The position numbers were made by a program, and so were the translations under genes. Below the pieces are notes generated by a model. The model searched no databases, was not told where the DNA came from, and saw only the letters and a program-made list of their open reading frames with translations. A DNA stretch of 64,000 bases from Pontiellaceae bacterium B12227 (GTDB lineage Bacteria; Verrucomicrobiota; Kiritimatiellia; Kiritimatiellales; Pontiellaceae), in assembly GCA_029432775.1 (NCBI GenBank), contig JAROAZ010000007.1, positions 124,001 to 188,000 on the forward strand. The letters run 5' to 3'. This document shows positions 34,189 through 44,351 of the stretch, piece by piece. Every line of letters starts with the position of its first letter. The stretch's first letter is position 1.

Positions 34189-35480
34189 TCAAACTCATTA
34201 CACATCGCTTCATGCAATGGAAGTGGATGGTCATCATCCCCGTGATTTCGGCCCCCTTTCTGGCGGGTGTCATGCTGCTTTTTGCCGATCCGACGTATGT
34301 GTCAACCTGTCGGCTTTGGGTCAAAGAGCGCGCGGAAGGAAGCGAGTTGCTGAAAGTTCAGCGCATCGGCCCGCAGCAGAATACCTACGTCGAGGTGCAG
34401 CGGGATATTGTCTCGTCGAACCCCGTTTTAGAGGATGTCGTCCGCGTTCGTAACCTAACCCAGCCTCCACCGAAACAAAGCATTATTGCCAATCTGACCG
34501 GTTGGGGGCGAAACTCGGATTCCATCAGCGAAATCGACGCAACCGATGGTCTGCGCGACCGGGTATGGGTTGAAGTGGTTAATCCCGAGATCATTGTGGT
34601 GGGATGCCGCATGAACACCCCGGAACTCGCTCAGGAAACGCTGAATGAATTGGTATCCGCTTACCGGCGCCAATATCTCAACATCCTTAATCATGAGGTC
34701 AATGAATATAAAGACTATCTCAAACAGGAACTCGATGAACTGCTTGAATGCGTGACAAAGTCAGAGCAGGAGCTCTCAGAATTCGAGGCCGAAAACCCGC
34801 AAACCGCCACGTTCCCCTCCTCCGGTGCTGAGTCATTGGTGCAGGGTGCTCCGGAAATCGGACTGGCGCGGGAAGTAGGCGATGTCAGCCCGGTTCCGAT
34901 GGTACTGCAAGAGATTGCTCGACTGGAACTGGAACTGAGCCAGGCTAAAATCCGCTTCTCCCCAGGCAGCGAACGGATCCGCCAACTCACTCAACAGATA
35001 CAACAGAACCGAACGTTGCTTGAACAACACGAAGCCAATCTTTCCGCAAGTGCCCGTATGGCCGTCAGGAACGAAGCCATCAAATGGCGCTTGCAGGAAG
35101 CTCGCCGGCAATTCACGGTCATCAATACCGAATATCACAAGATTCTTCTGACCGAAGGAACCAAGGTCAAGCAGACGAGCAGCATCACCATGCTCAACCG
35201 GCCGACCTTTGAACCTGAACAGATTGCCCCTCGCAAAAAAATGACGCTTATGACCTCCATGGTGATGGGCCTGTTTTTCGGACTGGCCCTGTTTTACCTG
35301 CGCTTCATTCTCAACCACACGTACTGTCAGGCAGAAGAACTGGCACAGGATCTGGATTTGCCGGTCTTCGCGTCCCTTCCGGCCGACCCGCCTCCTGCGC
35401 CGGGGTTCCTGGATCGGGTCTGCATTAAGGTCTTCAGCCTTCTTAAAAAAATGAGGCCTGTTGCACGGAGAAATCCATGA
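34182..35480 (+). CDS. Wzz-type chain-length / co-polymerase protein
   Basis: 432 residues. Membrane helix near the N-terminus ('WMVIIPVISAPFLAGVMLLF', about 14-33), a large extracytoplasmic part with long coiled-coil segments (about 165-320, many Glu/Gln heptads), and a second membrane helix 'MVMGLFFGLALFYLRF' near 370. A short cytoplasmic tail ends with 'DLDLPVFASLPA', the linker that normally leads into the kinase domain. Controls polymer length with Wzy. The kinase-like domain is on a separate, degenerate gene upstream. Confidence 0.88.
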   Translation: MLIKLITHRFMQWKWMVIIPVISAPFLAGVMLLFADPTYVSTCRLWVKERAEGSELLKVQRIGPQQNTYVEVQRDIVSSNPVLEDVVRVRNLTQPPPKQSIIANLTGWGRNSDSISEIDATDGLRDRVWVEVVNPEIIVVGCRMNTPELAQETLNELVSAYRRQYLNILNHEVNEYKDYLKQELDELLECVTKSEQELSEFEAENPQTATFPSSGAESLVQGAPEIGLAREVGDVSPVPMVLQEIARLELELSQAKIRFSPGSERIRQLTQQIQQNRTLLEQHEANLSASARMAVRNEAIKWRLQEARRQFTVINTEYHKILLTEGTKVKQTSSITMLNRPTFEPEQIAPRKKMTLMTSMVMGLFFGLALFYLRFILNHTYCQAEELAQDLDLPVFASLPADPPPAPGFLDRVCIKVFSLLKKMRPVARRNP

Positions 35481-36919
35481 GCGTATTCCGGCACAGTGCC
35501 GGACTTGCTCTGGCTCAGTTTTCTGAAAAAATATTAAGCTTCAGTATTATTCTGCTCGCCTCGCGGATTCTTAAAACCGAGGGCATCGGTGAGTTTTTCT
35601 ACTACTTCAGTCTGGTTTGCCTGTTCATACCGCTCATGGATCTCGGGCTGGAAAAAATTCTGCTCCAACGCTGGTTTAAGACCGCCGATGGCGATCGGCC
35701 CGTTTTGATGACCCGGCTGGTTGCCCTCAAACTGGCAGGCGGCCTGGCCGCATTGATACTGGCGCTGGGGGCCGATGCACTCGTACGCTGGGGGCACGCG
35801 AATCCAAAAGCTATTTTTGCATGTTTTGTGGCTATTTTTTCCTCGAGCATGGGCGACTTACTGCGTCGACCGCGTTTTACAGAGCAACGCATCAGTCTTG
35901 ATATTCTTGTTCCGATTCTCTCCCGTCTTCTTACCCTCGTCGGTGTCATTGCCCTGTTGCACCATTTTGTACACGGCTACCAACTGGCCTATCTCTATGC
36001 GGTGGCCAATGTGATCGGGATGCTGGTTTCGCTCGCAGGGATCCAGCGTTGCTGGCCGGTTAAATTCAGCCATCTGAATCGTGCCCCCCTAAACGAGCTC
36101 TTCCTCGCCGGCATCCCCTTCAGCCTCACCAGTCTGTTCGTGATGCTTTCGTTGTATGTCGACAGTGTGATGCTGGGTCACTACAACCTGGAAGAGGTTG
36201 GGGCCTATGGCGCCGCTTATCGCATCATTCTGGTGGTTGCCGGCCTTAGCGGCGGCACAGCCCGCGTGCTCTTTCCACAAATCGTAAAAATGGCCAATGC
36301 GGGCGACCAGACCGGAACGGGTCGTGCCCTGGCCCGGGTGCTGCGCGTGCATCTGATGCTGTTCGGAACGATCTCCATCGGCGGTTTTTTTATGGCCGAC
36401 CACCTGATGACGGCCCTCTATGGCATGGAATTTGAAAGTGCGGGCCGCCCCTTTCGGATTCTCGCCGGTTTGATCCTTCTGGTATCCTTTACCAATGTCA
36501 TCGGCCAATCACTCGAAGCGATGGGCTATCAGAAAAAAACCATGCGAATCACCCTGCTCGCGGCCTTGTTTAATCTGGGAGCCAACTTTCTGCTGATTCC
36601 GCGAATAGGCATGATCGGTGCAGCCATAACCACCGTTATCACCGAAAGTATCATACTCGTTGCGCAGGGGGTTCTTCTTCGCAATTTTCCCAAGATCCTC
36701 CGTCAGGGCCGTTATCTCACCCGGGGCTTATTGTTTCTCATTCCGGTAGCCGGTGTGTTTGCCTTGCTTCCGGAACTCGTTGCGCAGCTGGATACGATGC
36801 TGCCGGTTCCAACGCTTGGAACCTGGGTGGCTGTGGCAAGCGGCGGTCTGGCAGTGGTGATTATTTTTCTCCCTTTCAAGACCTTCTGGCTCAAACCGAT
36901 TAAGGACGGCGAACAATGA
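35477..36919 (+). CDS. Wzx-type oligosaccharide flippase
   Basis: 480 residues with about 12-14 membrane segments in the MATE/MVF polysaccharide-transporter pattern: 'SRILKTEGIGEFFYYFSLVCLF' region at the N-terminus (split into typical helices), 'LYVDSVMLGHYNLEEVGAYGAAYRI' around 230, and 'LGANFLLIPRIGMIGAAITTVI' near 380. Moves lipid-linked repeat units across the inner membrane. ATGA overlaps with both neighbours. A palindrome is at 36807-36821 ('PTLGT'). Confidence 0.93.
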   Translation: MSVFRHSAGLALAQFSEKILSFSIILLASRILKTEGIGEFFYYFSLVCLFIPLMDLGLEKILLQRWFKTADGDRPVLMTRLVALKLAGGLAALILALGADALVRWGHANPKAIFACFVAIFSSSMGDLLRRPRFTEQRISLDILVPILSRLLTLVGVIALLHHFVHGYQLAYLYAVANVIGMLVSLAGIQRCWPVKFSHLNRAPLNELFLAGIPFSLTSLFVMLSLYVDSVMLGHYNLEEVGAYGAAYRIILVVAGLSGGTARVLFPQIVKMANAGDQTGTGRALARVLRVHLMLFGTISIGGFFMADHLMTALYGMEFESAGRPFRILAGLILLVSFTNVIGQSLEAMGYQKKTMRITLLAALFNLGANFLLIPRIGMIGAAITTVITESIILVAQGVLLRNFPKILRQGRYLTRGLLFLIPVAGVFALLPELVAQLDTMLPVPTLGTWVAVASGGLAVVIIFLPFKTFWLKPIKDGEQ

Positions 36920-38157
36920 AAATCCTCATGGTTAATAAATTCCTCTACCCACGCGCCGGAGCAGAAACCTATATGCTCTATGTCTCCGAACAGCTGCAGA
37001 AGGCCGGCCACGAAATCGCCTTCTTCGGCATGGAGCACCCCGAAAACACGACACTCGGCCCCTGCACCACCTTTCCGCTACTGGAGTTCGGCCCGACGCA
37101 ATCAACGGTAGACAAACTGGCCAATATCGCTTCAGCTGCCCGGCAATCGCTCAACGGCACAGTGCCCCGCGCGCTCCGGGAGGCCATTGATGCCTTTCAG
37201 CCCGATCTGCTGCATGCCCACAATGTATACAACCAGATGAGCCCCGGCCTGTTCCGACCTTATATGGATCGGTTTCCCATCCTCATGACGATTCACGATT
37301 TCAAACCGATCTGCCCGAACTACAGTCTGTTCCGCGATGGATCAACCTGTACCCTCTGCGTTGAAGGCAGCGTATTCAACTGCGTGCGCCACCGGTGCAG
37401 TCAGGGCCGGTTGAGCTCCAGTGTGCTGGCGGCCGCATCGGCGGGTATTCACCGCAGCCGCAACACTTACCAGAAAGGCTACCACGGATTCATTGCCCCC
37501 AGCGGATTCATGCTCGAACGTATGGTCCAAGGCGGCATCCCCGCCGACCGCATCGAAGTCATCAATAATTTTGCGGCCGCGCCGGACCATGTTACCCCGC
37601 CGGGAACAGGCTTTCTTTTCGCCGGCCGCCTCTGTGCAGAAAAAGGGGTAGATACCCTGATCGAAGCCTATGCGCTGCTGGAAAAACCAAGGCCGCCTCT
37701 CACGATTGCCGGCACTGGCCCCACCGAAAAACAACTGAAAGCGCGTGCCGCGGAACTCGGCTGCGATGAAATCAACTGGACCGGCCGCGTGGCTCCGGAA
37801 AAGGTCGAAAGCATGCTCGAGCAAAGCGCTTACTCCATCATTCCATCGCTGTGGTTCGAAAACTGTTCCATTGCCATCATGGAATCGTTGGCGCACGGAC
37901 GCCCCTGTATCGTCAGTGGCAATGGGGGAAATCCGGAGCTGATCCGCGACCGTGAAGATGGCTGGGTCTTTGAGGCAGGCCATGCGCATCAACTGGCCGA
38001 ATGTATGCGGGAGGCGCACACCCTTGTTCCGGAAACCCGGGAGAAAATGGGCGCCGCCGCCGCCCGAATTGCACGAAAGCGTTTCAGCCCGTCGGTACAT
38101 CTCGAACAGCTCATGAGCGTTTATGAAAAAGGAATAGCGGAGCATGGAAGACCGTAG
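36916..38157 (+). CDS. family 4 glycosyltransferase
   Basis: 413 residues, GT-B fold. N-terminal acceptor domain 'MVNKFLYPRAGAETYMLYVS' and an unusual Cys-rich insert (about 136-160: 'PICPNYSLFRDGSTCTLC', then 'NCVRHRC'), as seen in a subgroup of GT4 enzymes that may bind a metal. C-terminal donor domain with 'FAGRLCAEKGVDTLIEAYAL' and the E-x7-E motif in 'ENCSIAIMESLAHGRP'. Retaining cytoplasmic transferase adding a sugar to the lipid-linked repeat unit; sugar unknown. Overlaps the polymerase gene by 14 bases. Confidence 0.9.
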   Translation: MKILMVNKFLYPRAGAETYMLYVSEQLQKAGHEIAFFGMEHPENTTLGPCTTFPLLEFGPTQSTVDKLANIASAARQSLNGTVPRALREAIDAFQPDLLHAHNVYNQMSPGLFRPYMDRFPILMTIHDFKPICPNYSLFRDGSTCTLCVEGSVFNCVRHRCSQGRLSSSVLAAASAGIHRSRNTYQKGYHGFIAPSGFMLERMVQGGIPADRIEVINNFAAAPDHVTPPGTGFLFAGRLCAEKGVDTLIEAYALLEKPRPPLTIAGTGPTEKQLKARAAELGCDEINWTGRVAPEKVESMLEQSAYSIIPSLWFENCSIAIMESLAHGRPCIVSGNGGNPELIRDREDGWVFEAGHAHQLAECMREAHTLVPETREKMGAAAARIARKRFSPSVHLEQLMSVYEKGIAEHGRP

Positions 38158-39745
38158 TCCAAATGCAGCATCAATCCGTTCGGCTCCGGGCTGGTATATC
38201 ACCAGCGCCGCTGGCGGACTGTTGGCGGCACTGGCCGCGGCTCAGCATATGCTGGCCGCCGGAGCCGCCCTGCTCATGCCGATGCTGCTGGCCGCCGGGT
38301 TGCTGATTCTTTCGCACCCGGAATGGATTGTCTGGCTGACGGTCATTCCGTCCACGGCAAATGACCATCTCGGCATCAGTGCCGGCGGCATCAACCTGCG
38401 GCCCTACAATGTGCTGGCGCTGGCCGGACTGGGTTGGCTGGCACTGAATTTCATGATTAAAAGCCGGGTGCGCGCACTAACGATTTTCCGCACCTATTTC
38501 CCGCTCTTCCTTCCGCTGCTGGCCTTTGCCGGATGCAAAGTAATGTCGGTCGTAACGATGAATAAATTCCCGCTGGGCATGACGCCGATTTTTTCAGCCA
38601 AGTATGTGGTATTCGCCACCCTGCTGCTGGCGACCGCCTATGTGACCCTCTTCATGATCGAAAGGCGGCAGGTGCTTGAAAACCTGATCAAGGGATGGAT
38701 TCACATGGCCAATTTTGTATGGATCGTGGCCATTCTGCAGCTGATCCTCTCGAACGTGTGGCACTTTCACTTTGTGCACCATCGCAGTGTGATCTGGTTC
38801 GGCCGCCCCTATTCGGTGTTCCGCGAGCCGGACGTGCTTGGTTCATTTGTCGGCGCGACGGTACTGATGGTGCTGCCGATGCTGGCCTGGCGCTCCAAGC
38901 TGCTGCCGGCGCGCTATCTTTGGTTCACGCTAGGCCTTCACTCATTTCTACTGTTGATCCTGTTTGTACGCGCAGCCTGGATCGGCACCATTGTCGGCCT
39001 GATGGTTTGGGCAGCGAGTGCCGTGCGCGCTTCCCGCTTCAAGCCGGTACTGACCTATATGAACCGCGGAATGGCGATCATGGTATTACTGATATTTCTG
39101 TTACCGTTTATTGCTCCGGGGTTCACTGAAACACTGGTCGGGCGCTTTGCCAGCCTGAGCAATCCAACCGAAGAAAGCGCCGGCGAGTACCGCATGCGCG
39201 AACTGACCACGATGGTGAGCCAGACCCTGCCCGACGGATTCAACTCTGAATCGGTCGTCGGTTTCCTTTTTGGTCATGGCGACTTTTCATGGAGCTATTG
39301 GGCCCCATATCTGCTCGGCGAAAACTATGACCGCGCAGCAGTTGAAATCATGCAGGCGGGAGGCGCCGTTCTGATTCATCCGGGATTTTGCATGACGCTC
39401 AGCATTTTCTTCGACAACGGTGCTGCGGGACTATCGTGTCTGATCATCTTCTTCATCCTGCTTTCCCAAAACTACTTCCAGACCTTGGAAAAACTGCGAG
39501 GAAGGCCGAAGGAAGATCTGGTACTCGTGACCGTCACCTTTTTACCGATCGTTTGCGTGCTGACCTGCTTCCAGTTCAGCTACGACCCGATTACTCCGTT
39601 TCTCTGGGCCATGATCGGCATGCATATTGCAGCCACCTATTTCACCACGACAACCGATCGCGAAACGGACTTTGAACCGATGCGAAACATTGCGATCCGA
39701 TTGGGACTGACCAAAGACAGGGGATTGAAACATGCCGGCATCTGA
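38144..39745 (+). CDS. Wzy-type polymerase / O-antigen ligase-like membrane protein
   Basis: 533 residues with about 11-12 membrane segments and a large loop in the second half (about 330-400), the WaaL/Wzy-C layout. 'WFGRPYSVFREPDVLGSFV' and 'VRAAWIGTIVGLMVWA' match the conserved 'R..G.F..pN..a' and 'SRga' positions of the family. The C-terminus carries 'YDPITPFLWAMIGMH'. It probably joins repeat units in the periplasm. A palindrome (39476-39490) is in a loop. Confidence 0.85.
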   Translation: MEDRSPNAASIRSAPGWYITSAAGGLLAALAAAQHMLAAGAALLMPMLLAAGLLILSHPEWIVWLTVIPSTANDHLGISAGGINLRPYNVLALAGLGWLALNFMIKSRVRALTIFRTYFPLFLPLLAFAGCKVMSVVTMNKFPLGMTPIFSAKYVVFATLLLATAYVTLFMIERRQVLENLIKGWIHMANFVWIVAILQLILSNVWHFHFVHHRSVIWFGRPYSVFREPDVLGSFVGATVLMVLPMLAWRSKLLPARYLWFTLGLHSFLLLILFVRAAWIGTIVGLMVWAASAVRASRFKPVLTYMNRGMAIMVLLIFLLPFIAPGFTETLVGRFASLSNPTEESAGEYRMRELTTMVSQTLPDGFNSESVVGFLFGHGDFSWSYWAPYLLGENYDRAAVEIMQAGGAVLIHPGFCMTLSIFFDNGAAGLSCLIIFFILLSQNYFQTLEKLRGRPKEDLVLVTVTFLPIVCVLTCFQFSYDPITPFLWAMIGMHIAATYFTTTTDRETDFEPMRNIAIRLGLTKDRGLKHAGI

Positions 39746-40901
39746 TACCATCCGTTCACTGCGAATCGTAATTTTTCTGAATATCCTGCGCGATGGCGCC
39801 GGCATGGTGAACCGCGAACTCGGATTTGCCGAAGAGCTGGCTAAAGCCGGCGCGGACGTCACAGTGCTCAGCTATTTCAAGCCCGCCTTCATTCCGGCCA
39901 TCGAAGGCGTGAAGATCAGGCGCGTGCTCCCGGTTAAATACTTCGATCTACTCTATGAAACGGCTTTGGGCACCGCCCTCGCCTGGTGGCCGATCCGTCG
40001 GATTTTGAAGGAACTCAAACCCGATGTGGTCTTAACCGATTTGCCGCACGAAACCGCCTGGGCCGTCCGCTTTCGGAAGGCGTTCCGCTACCGCGTCGTC
40101 TATACCTATCACGGCGTCGCCAACAGCAAATATTATTCCGGAGCCGAGGCCGTGGAGCTCGATCGCGCCCGCGAGGCGGTACACCGTCAGTTAAAGCAGG
40201 TGGATCAGGCGGTGGTCGTCAGCGATTTCCTGCTGAAGGAAACCCGATCGATCGGCGTGGAGGCCGTCCGGATTTACAACGGGGTTGACTGCCGCCTGTT
40301 TCATCCGGAACGCCGGTTCCAGAACCTGGTCTGCACGGGGCCGGTCGCGCTCTTTATCGGGCGCTATACAGAATGCAAAGGCGCGCTCTATGTGGTGCAG
40401 GCTTTCCGACGTGCATTGGAAAACGTGCCGAACGCGGAGCTGGTGATGCACGGTTATATGGAAAGCCCGGCCTACATGCAGCAAATCCAGAGCTTTATTG
40501 TAGCGCACGGCATGGAGCAACAGGTCCATATTTTCGGACCGCTCGACGGGAAGGAGATGGCCTACCGGATTCACCTTTCCCATGTTTTTGTGAACGCCTC
40601 GATGAGCGAATCGTTCGGCATGCCGCTCCTGGAAGCACAGGCGTGCGGCGTACCGTGTGCCGCGTTTGCCAGCGAAGGCATTCCGGAAGTGGTGGAAGAT
40701 GGTACCACCGGCTATCTCGCTCCACCGGCGGATCCGGAGGAACTGGGTCAACGGCTCGGCGAGCTGCTGGCGGATGAATCGCTCCGCCTCCGCATGGGGG
40801 CTGCTGCACTGGAACACGCCCGCACCTACCAGTATCCCATTCTGAAAGACGAACTGTTCCAGACTCTGGAAAACGTTATGAAACAGGAGCTCCGCACATG
40901 A
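39732..40901 (+). CDS. family 4 glycosyltransferase
   Basis: 389 residues, GT-B fold. N-terminus 'FLNILRDGAGMVNRELGFAEEL', donor domain 'IGRYTECKGALYVVQAFRRA' and E-x7-E 'ESFGMPLLEAQACGVP', then 'IPEVVEDGTTGYLAPPAD'. Overlaps both neighbours by 4-14 bases. Ends with palindrome 40857-40871. One of five transferases in the cluster, so the repeat unit probably has about six sugars including the one loaded by the initiating enzyme (inference). Confidence 0.9.
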   Translation: MPASDTIRSLRIVIFLNILRDGAGMVNRELGFAEELAKAGADVTVLSYFKPAFIPAIEGVKIRRVLPVKYFDLLYETALGTALAWWPIRRILKELKPDVVLTDLPHETAWAVRFRKAFRYRVVYTYHGVANSKYYSGAEAVELDRAREAVHRQLKQVDQAVVVSDFLLKETRSIGVEAVRIYNGVDCRLFHPERRFQNLVCTGPVALFIGRYTECKGALYVVQAFRRALENVPNAELVMHGYMESPAYMQQIQSFIVAHGMEQQVHIFGPLDGKEMAYRIHLSHVFVNASMSESFGMPLLEAQACGVPCAAFASEGIPEVVEDGTTGYLAPPADPEELGQRLGELLADESLRLRMGAAALEHARTYQYPILKDELFQTLENVMKQELRT

Positions 40902-41977
40902 AAACAGTTGTACTGGACGGCACCCCCTTTCTCTTTCCCGGCGCAGGCGTCGGACGAGTGACGCAGACGCTGGTGGAAACGATGGCGCAACAACTGCCCG
41001 GGAACCTCTCGCTGCGCCTCTATGCCCGCTGCCTGCGCGGCAAAACACTACGCTGTCCCGGACTGCCGATGACGCGCCTCCGGCTACCGAAATCGCTCGA
41101 GCCCGCCATGGCAAAGGTGCAGCTGATTGAACGGTTGGTTCCGGGCGATTTATACCACGCCACGGACCACTACCTCCCCATGAACCACCCGCATAATGCG
41201 GTGGTGACCATTCATGATCTGCTCTTTATGATCCGTCCCAATCCGAATTTCTCCATCCACGCCATTCAACGCAGGCTTGTTCCTCCGTTTGTCAAAGCGT
41301 GCCGACATGTCATCGTGATCTCGGAACAAACCAAAAAAGATGTGATGAAACATCTGCTGGTTCCCGAAGAGCAGATCACCGTCATTCCCTGGGCCGTAGA
41401 TGAGACCTTTTTCACGCCACCGGAAATAACCGGTTTCATGCCAGGATTTCTGCCGGTTTCCGAACCGTACTTCCTCGCCGTCGGCTGCAATACGGAGCGA
41501 AAAAACACTCCGCGTCTGCTGGAGGCCTATTGCCGGTCCGGAGCGCGGTCTCCTCTTGTCCTTGCCTGGAATCCTCCGAATGACATCAGAGAAAAATATG
41601 CGTCCAATAAAAGCATCCATTTTATCGGACGTGTGACCGAAGAGCAGTTGCGGGATTTGTACCGCAGTGCGTTGGCGTTGGTCTACCCGTCCCTGTATGA
41701 AGGTTTTGGCCTGCCGGCACTGGAAGCCATGGCATGCGGATGTCCGGTCATCACTTCGAACACGACTTCGCTTCCAGAGGTTGGAGGCGATGCCGTGCTC
41801 TACATTGATCCAGAGAATACCGACAGCATTGCGCACGAAATGAAAGCACTTGAAGAGAGCGCCGAACTTCAGGACGCTCTGCAGAAAAAAGGATATGAAC
41901 AGGTTAAACGCTTCTCGTGGAAGAAAACGGCTCAGGCAACCATGAACGTCTACAGCCAGTGCCTGGAGGAAAAATGA
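40898..41977 (+). CDS. family 4 glycosyltransferase
   Basis: 359 residues, typical WbaZ/mannosyltransferase-like length. 'GAGVGRVTQTLVETMAQQL' at the N-terminus, 'VVTIHDLLFMI', 'VIVISEQTKKDVMKHL' in the hinge, donor domain 'LAVGCNTERKNTPRLLEAYC' and E-x7-E in 'YEGFGLPALEAMACGCPVI'. Closest by eye to GT4 enzymes acting on O-antigen or mannan repeat units. ATGA overlaps on both sides. Confidence 0.9.
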   Translation: MKTVVLDGTPFLFPGAGVGRVTQTLVETMAQQLPGNLSLRLYARCLRGKTLRCPGLPMTRLRLPKSLEPAMAKVQLIERLVPGDLYHATDHYLPMNHPHNAVVTIHDLLFMIRPNPNFSIHAIQRRLVPPFVKACRHVIVISEQTKKDVMKHLLVPEEQITVIPWAVDETFFTPPEITGFMPGFLPVSEPYFLAVGCNTERKNTPRLLEAYCRSGARSPLVLAWNPPNDIREKYASNKSIHFIGRVTEEQLRDLYRSALALVYPSLYEGFGLPALEAMACGCPVITSNTTSLPEVGGDAVLYIDPENTDSIAHEMKALEESAELQDALQKKGYEQVKRFSWKKTAQATMNVYSQCLEEK

Positions 41978-43086
41978 AAATAGCAATGATTGGCCTGCGC
42001 GGTCTCGACGACGGTCTGGGTGGTGTTGAAAAAGTGGTACGCGAACTTTCGACCCGGCTGGTAAAACAAGGGGCCGAAGTCACCTGCTTCTGTCGCCCGA
42101 AATATAATACAAAAACCGAATGGGAAGGCATCAGACTGGTGAACACGCGGACCTTGTACACCAAACACGGAGAAACCGCCTTCTATGCGTTGGGCAGCAT
42201 GATTTCCGCAACACGCGGAGACTACGATGTGATCCATATTCATGCAATGGCCTCCGCATTTCTTGCCTGGATCCCCCGCTGGTTCAGTAATAAAAAAGTA
42301 GTGGTTACGGTTCACGGGCTCGATTGGCAGCGCGCCAAATGGGGGCCGGTGGCCCGGAATATTCTTCGTCTGGGCGAATGGTGTGCCGTGCATCTGAGCG
42401 ACTACACGACGTGTGTGAGCCTGAGCCTGTTAATCTATTTTCAGATGCGCTACCTTCACCATCCGTTTGCCTACATTCCCAATAGTTTTGATCCCGCGCC
42501 GGACAATGTCCCTGCGCCTTCCGATTTCCCGGATGGCAAATATATTCTCTACATGGGGCGCCTTGTTCCTGAAAAAGGGGTGGACCGACTTATTGAGGCC
42601 TTTCGTGAAATCGAAACCGACTTTCATCTGCTGATAGCCGGCCCCGACAGTCATGCGCCCGATTACGTGAAAAAGCTGCACCAACTGGCTGACGGAAATT
42701 CACGAATACAATTAATCGGGCCCATTACCGGAAATCGCAAAGAAGAGCTTCTTTCCCATGCCTATCTTTTTGTGCTGCCCAGTGAAATTGAGGGGCTGCC
42801 CGTTGCGTTGCTCGAAGCGGCCGGCCGGGGGGTCTGCCCGTTGATTTCCAATATCCCAACGAATATGGAAGTGCTTGGGTCTCGGCAGATTACCCGCGGT
42901 TTCACATTTAAACCCGAATCGATTCCGGAACTCAGAACGGCATTGGAAACCTGTCTGGAAAATCCGGAGCTGACTAAGGCGCTGGGAGAACAGGCCAAGG
43001 AACACGTGCTCGCCAACTACAGTTGGGATCAGGCCTCGAAAGACACGTTGCAGATTTATCATGAAATGCTGGAGGAATCCAAATGA
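41974..43086 (+). CDS. family 4 glycosyltransferase
   Basis: 370 residues from the ATG that overlaps the previous stop (ATGA); a longer frame starting 57 bases earlier would lie inside the upstream gene. 'IGLRGLDDGLGGVEKVVREL' is the nucleotide-sugar-proximal glycine loop, with 'VVTVHGLDWQRAKWG', 'YMGRLVPEKGVDRLIEAFRE' and E-x7-E-like 'EIEGLPVALLEAAGRG'. Resembles rhamnosyl- or galactosyl-type GT4 enzymes, but specificity cannot be assigned. Confidence 0.9.
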   Translation: MKIAMIGLRGLDDGLGGVEKVVRELSTRLVKQGAEVTCFCRPKYNTKTEWEGIRLVNTRTLYTKHGETAFYALGSMISATRGDYDVIHIHAMASAFLAWIPRWFSNKKVVVTVHGLDWQRAKWGPVARNILRLGEWCAVHLSDYTTCVSLSLLIYFQMRYLHHPFAYIPNSFDPAPDNVPAPSDFPDGKYILYMGRLVPEKGVDRLIEAFREIETDFHLLIAGPDSHAPDYVKKLHQLADGNSRIQLIGPITGNRKEELLSHAYLFVLPSEIEGLPVALLEAAGRGVCPLISNIPTNMEVLGSRQITRGFTFKPESIPELRTALETCLENPELTKALGEQAKEHVLANYSWDQASKDTLQIYHEMLEESK

Positions 43087-44168
43087 GGAACCCGTTGAAA
43101 GTCCTTCACCTGCTCTGGGATGGTGATCTTGGCGGTGTTCAGCGCTATCTGCTGAAAGTGGTTGCATCATCAGCCTGGGAACATGTTGAACACGGGGTCT
43201 GTTTTTTCCGAAGCCCGGGAGCCGTTCTGAACGGAACCGACCTGTTCGACTGGCATACCTCGCTGAACCTTAAACAAGGTTGGGATCTCCCGGCGGCCCG
43301 CAAACTGGAGCAGCTGATTGCTCCCTTTAATGCCGATGTCATTCACTGCCATTGCGACACTCCGGCTTTTTCATTACAAATCCATAAATTTGAAAAATAC
43401 CGACTCATCTACACCGAGCATGGCGACACCCTCAACCGGGCACAGCGCAACTGGTTCACACGTCCGATGTGGAAATATTCCGGAAAATACTGGGACTGTA
43501 TTCTCGAAAACTCCCACTTTATGAAAACGTACTTCGACAAGCTTTTCCCGCATCTTCAGGAAAAAACGCGCGTCGTGATGAATCCCTTAATTGAATTCCC
43601 CTCAATGCGGCAAACCGTTGACTGGAATGGCCCGAAACAGCTTGGCGTTTTCTGCCGGCACGCCCCGGAAAAGGGGTTGGACCTGCTCTTTGAAGCCACT
43701 GTAAAAATTAAAGACCAGCTGCCGGGAATGAAAATCCACCTCTATGGTGATGGTCCCTTACGACAGGAACTGGAAGAGCTGAGTCGGTCAATGGGGCTCG
43801 GGGAGATTGTCATATTCCATGGCTATGTTGATAATCCGATTGAGTGCATGTCGCACCTGCATTGTCTGGTGGTTCCTTCGCGACTGGAGGCGTTCGCCCT
43901 GGCCTCGCTTGAAGCGCAGGCGGTGGGCGTTCCCGTAATCTGTTTTGATAACACCGGCGTGGCCGAAGTCATTAAAAGCGGGGAAACCGGCGAAGCGGTT
44001 GCCTGGTGCGATACGGATGCGCTCGCAGCCTCATTGCTTGGTGTGCTCACGAATCCCGAAAAGGCAAAAAAATGGGGTCAGGCCGCGCACGAACGAGCCA
44101 CGTCATGCTTCAGTCTCGATACCCATGTTGAGATGCTGATGCAGGTTTACAGAGGAACCGGTGACTAA
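43083..44168 (+). CDS. family 4 glycosyltransferase
   Basis: 361 residues, last gene of the plus-strand cluster. N-terminus 'VLHLLWDGDLGGVQRYLLKV', acceptor domain 'LIYTEHGDTLNRAQRNWF', donor domain 'GVFCRHAPEKGLDLLFEATV' and 'RLEAFALASLEAQAVGVPVI' with the E-x7-E pair. No palindrome in this or the preceding gene. Followed by a hairpin repeat and the convergent STAS gene. Confidence 0.9.
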   Translation: MRNPLKVLHLLWDGDLGGVQRYLLKVVASSAWEHVEHGVCFFRSPGAVLNGTDLFDWHTSLNLKQGWDLPAARKLEQLIAPFNADVIHCHCDTPAFSLQIHKFEKYRLIYTEHGDTLNRAQRNWFTRPMWKYSGKYWDCILENSHFMKTYFDKLFPHLQEKTRVVMNPLIEFPSMRQTVDWNGPKQLGVFCRHAPEKGLDLLFEATVKIKDQLPGMKIHLYGDGPLRQELEELSRSMGLGEIVIFHGYVDNPIECMSHLHCLVVPSRLEAFALASLEAQAVGVPVICFDNTGVAEVIKSGETGEAVAWCDTDALAASLLGVLTNPEKAKKWGQAAHERATSCFSLDTHVEMLMQVYRGTGD

Positions 44169-44199
44169 TACCATTCGCGAATACTTTGCGGTATATATT

Positions 44200-44299
44200 A
44201 TTTCCCTCGCAGAGGCGCAGAGGCGCAGAGGACGCGGAGAATATTTTAATGCCAGTCGATGCTGTGCTCTGCGACCTCAGCGCCTCTGCGTGGAATATC
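44200..44299. repeat. imperfect hairpin repeat between convergent operons
   Basis: Left arm 44204-44231 repeats CGCAGAGG three times; right arm 44273-44293 contains CGCCTCTGCG. ATATT/AATAT flank both sides. It shares its words with the repeat at 258-330 and may act as a bidirectional transcription end. Confidence 0.7.
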
Positions 44300-44351
44300 T
44301 AAGCAGTTTAGCTCAGAAAGTTTTGGTAATTGGTATAAGCCCGAGAGAGAA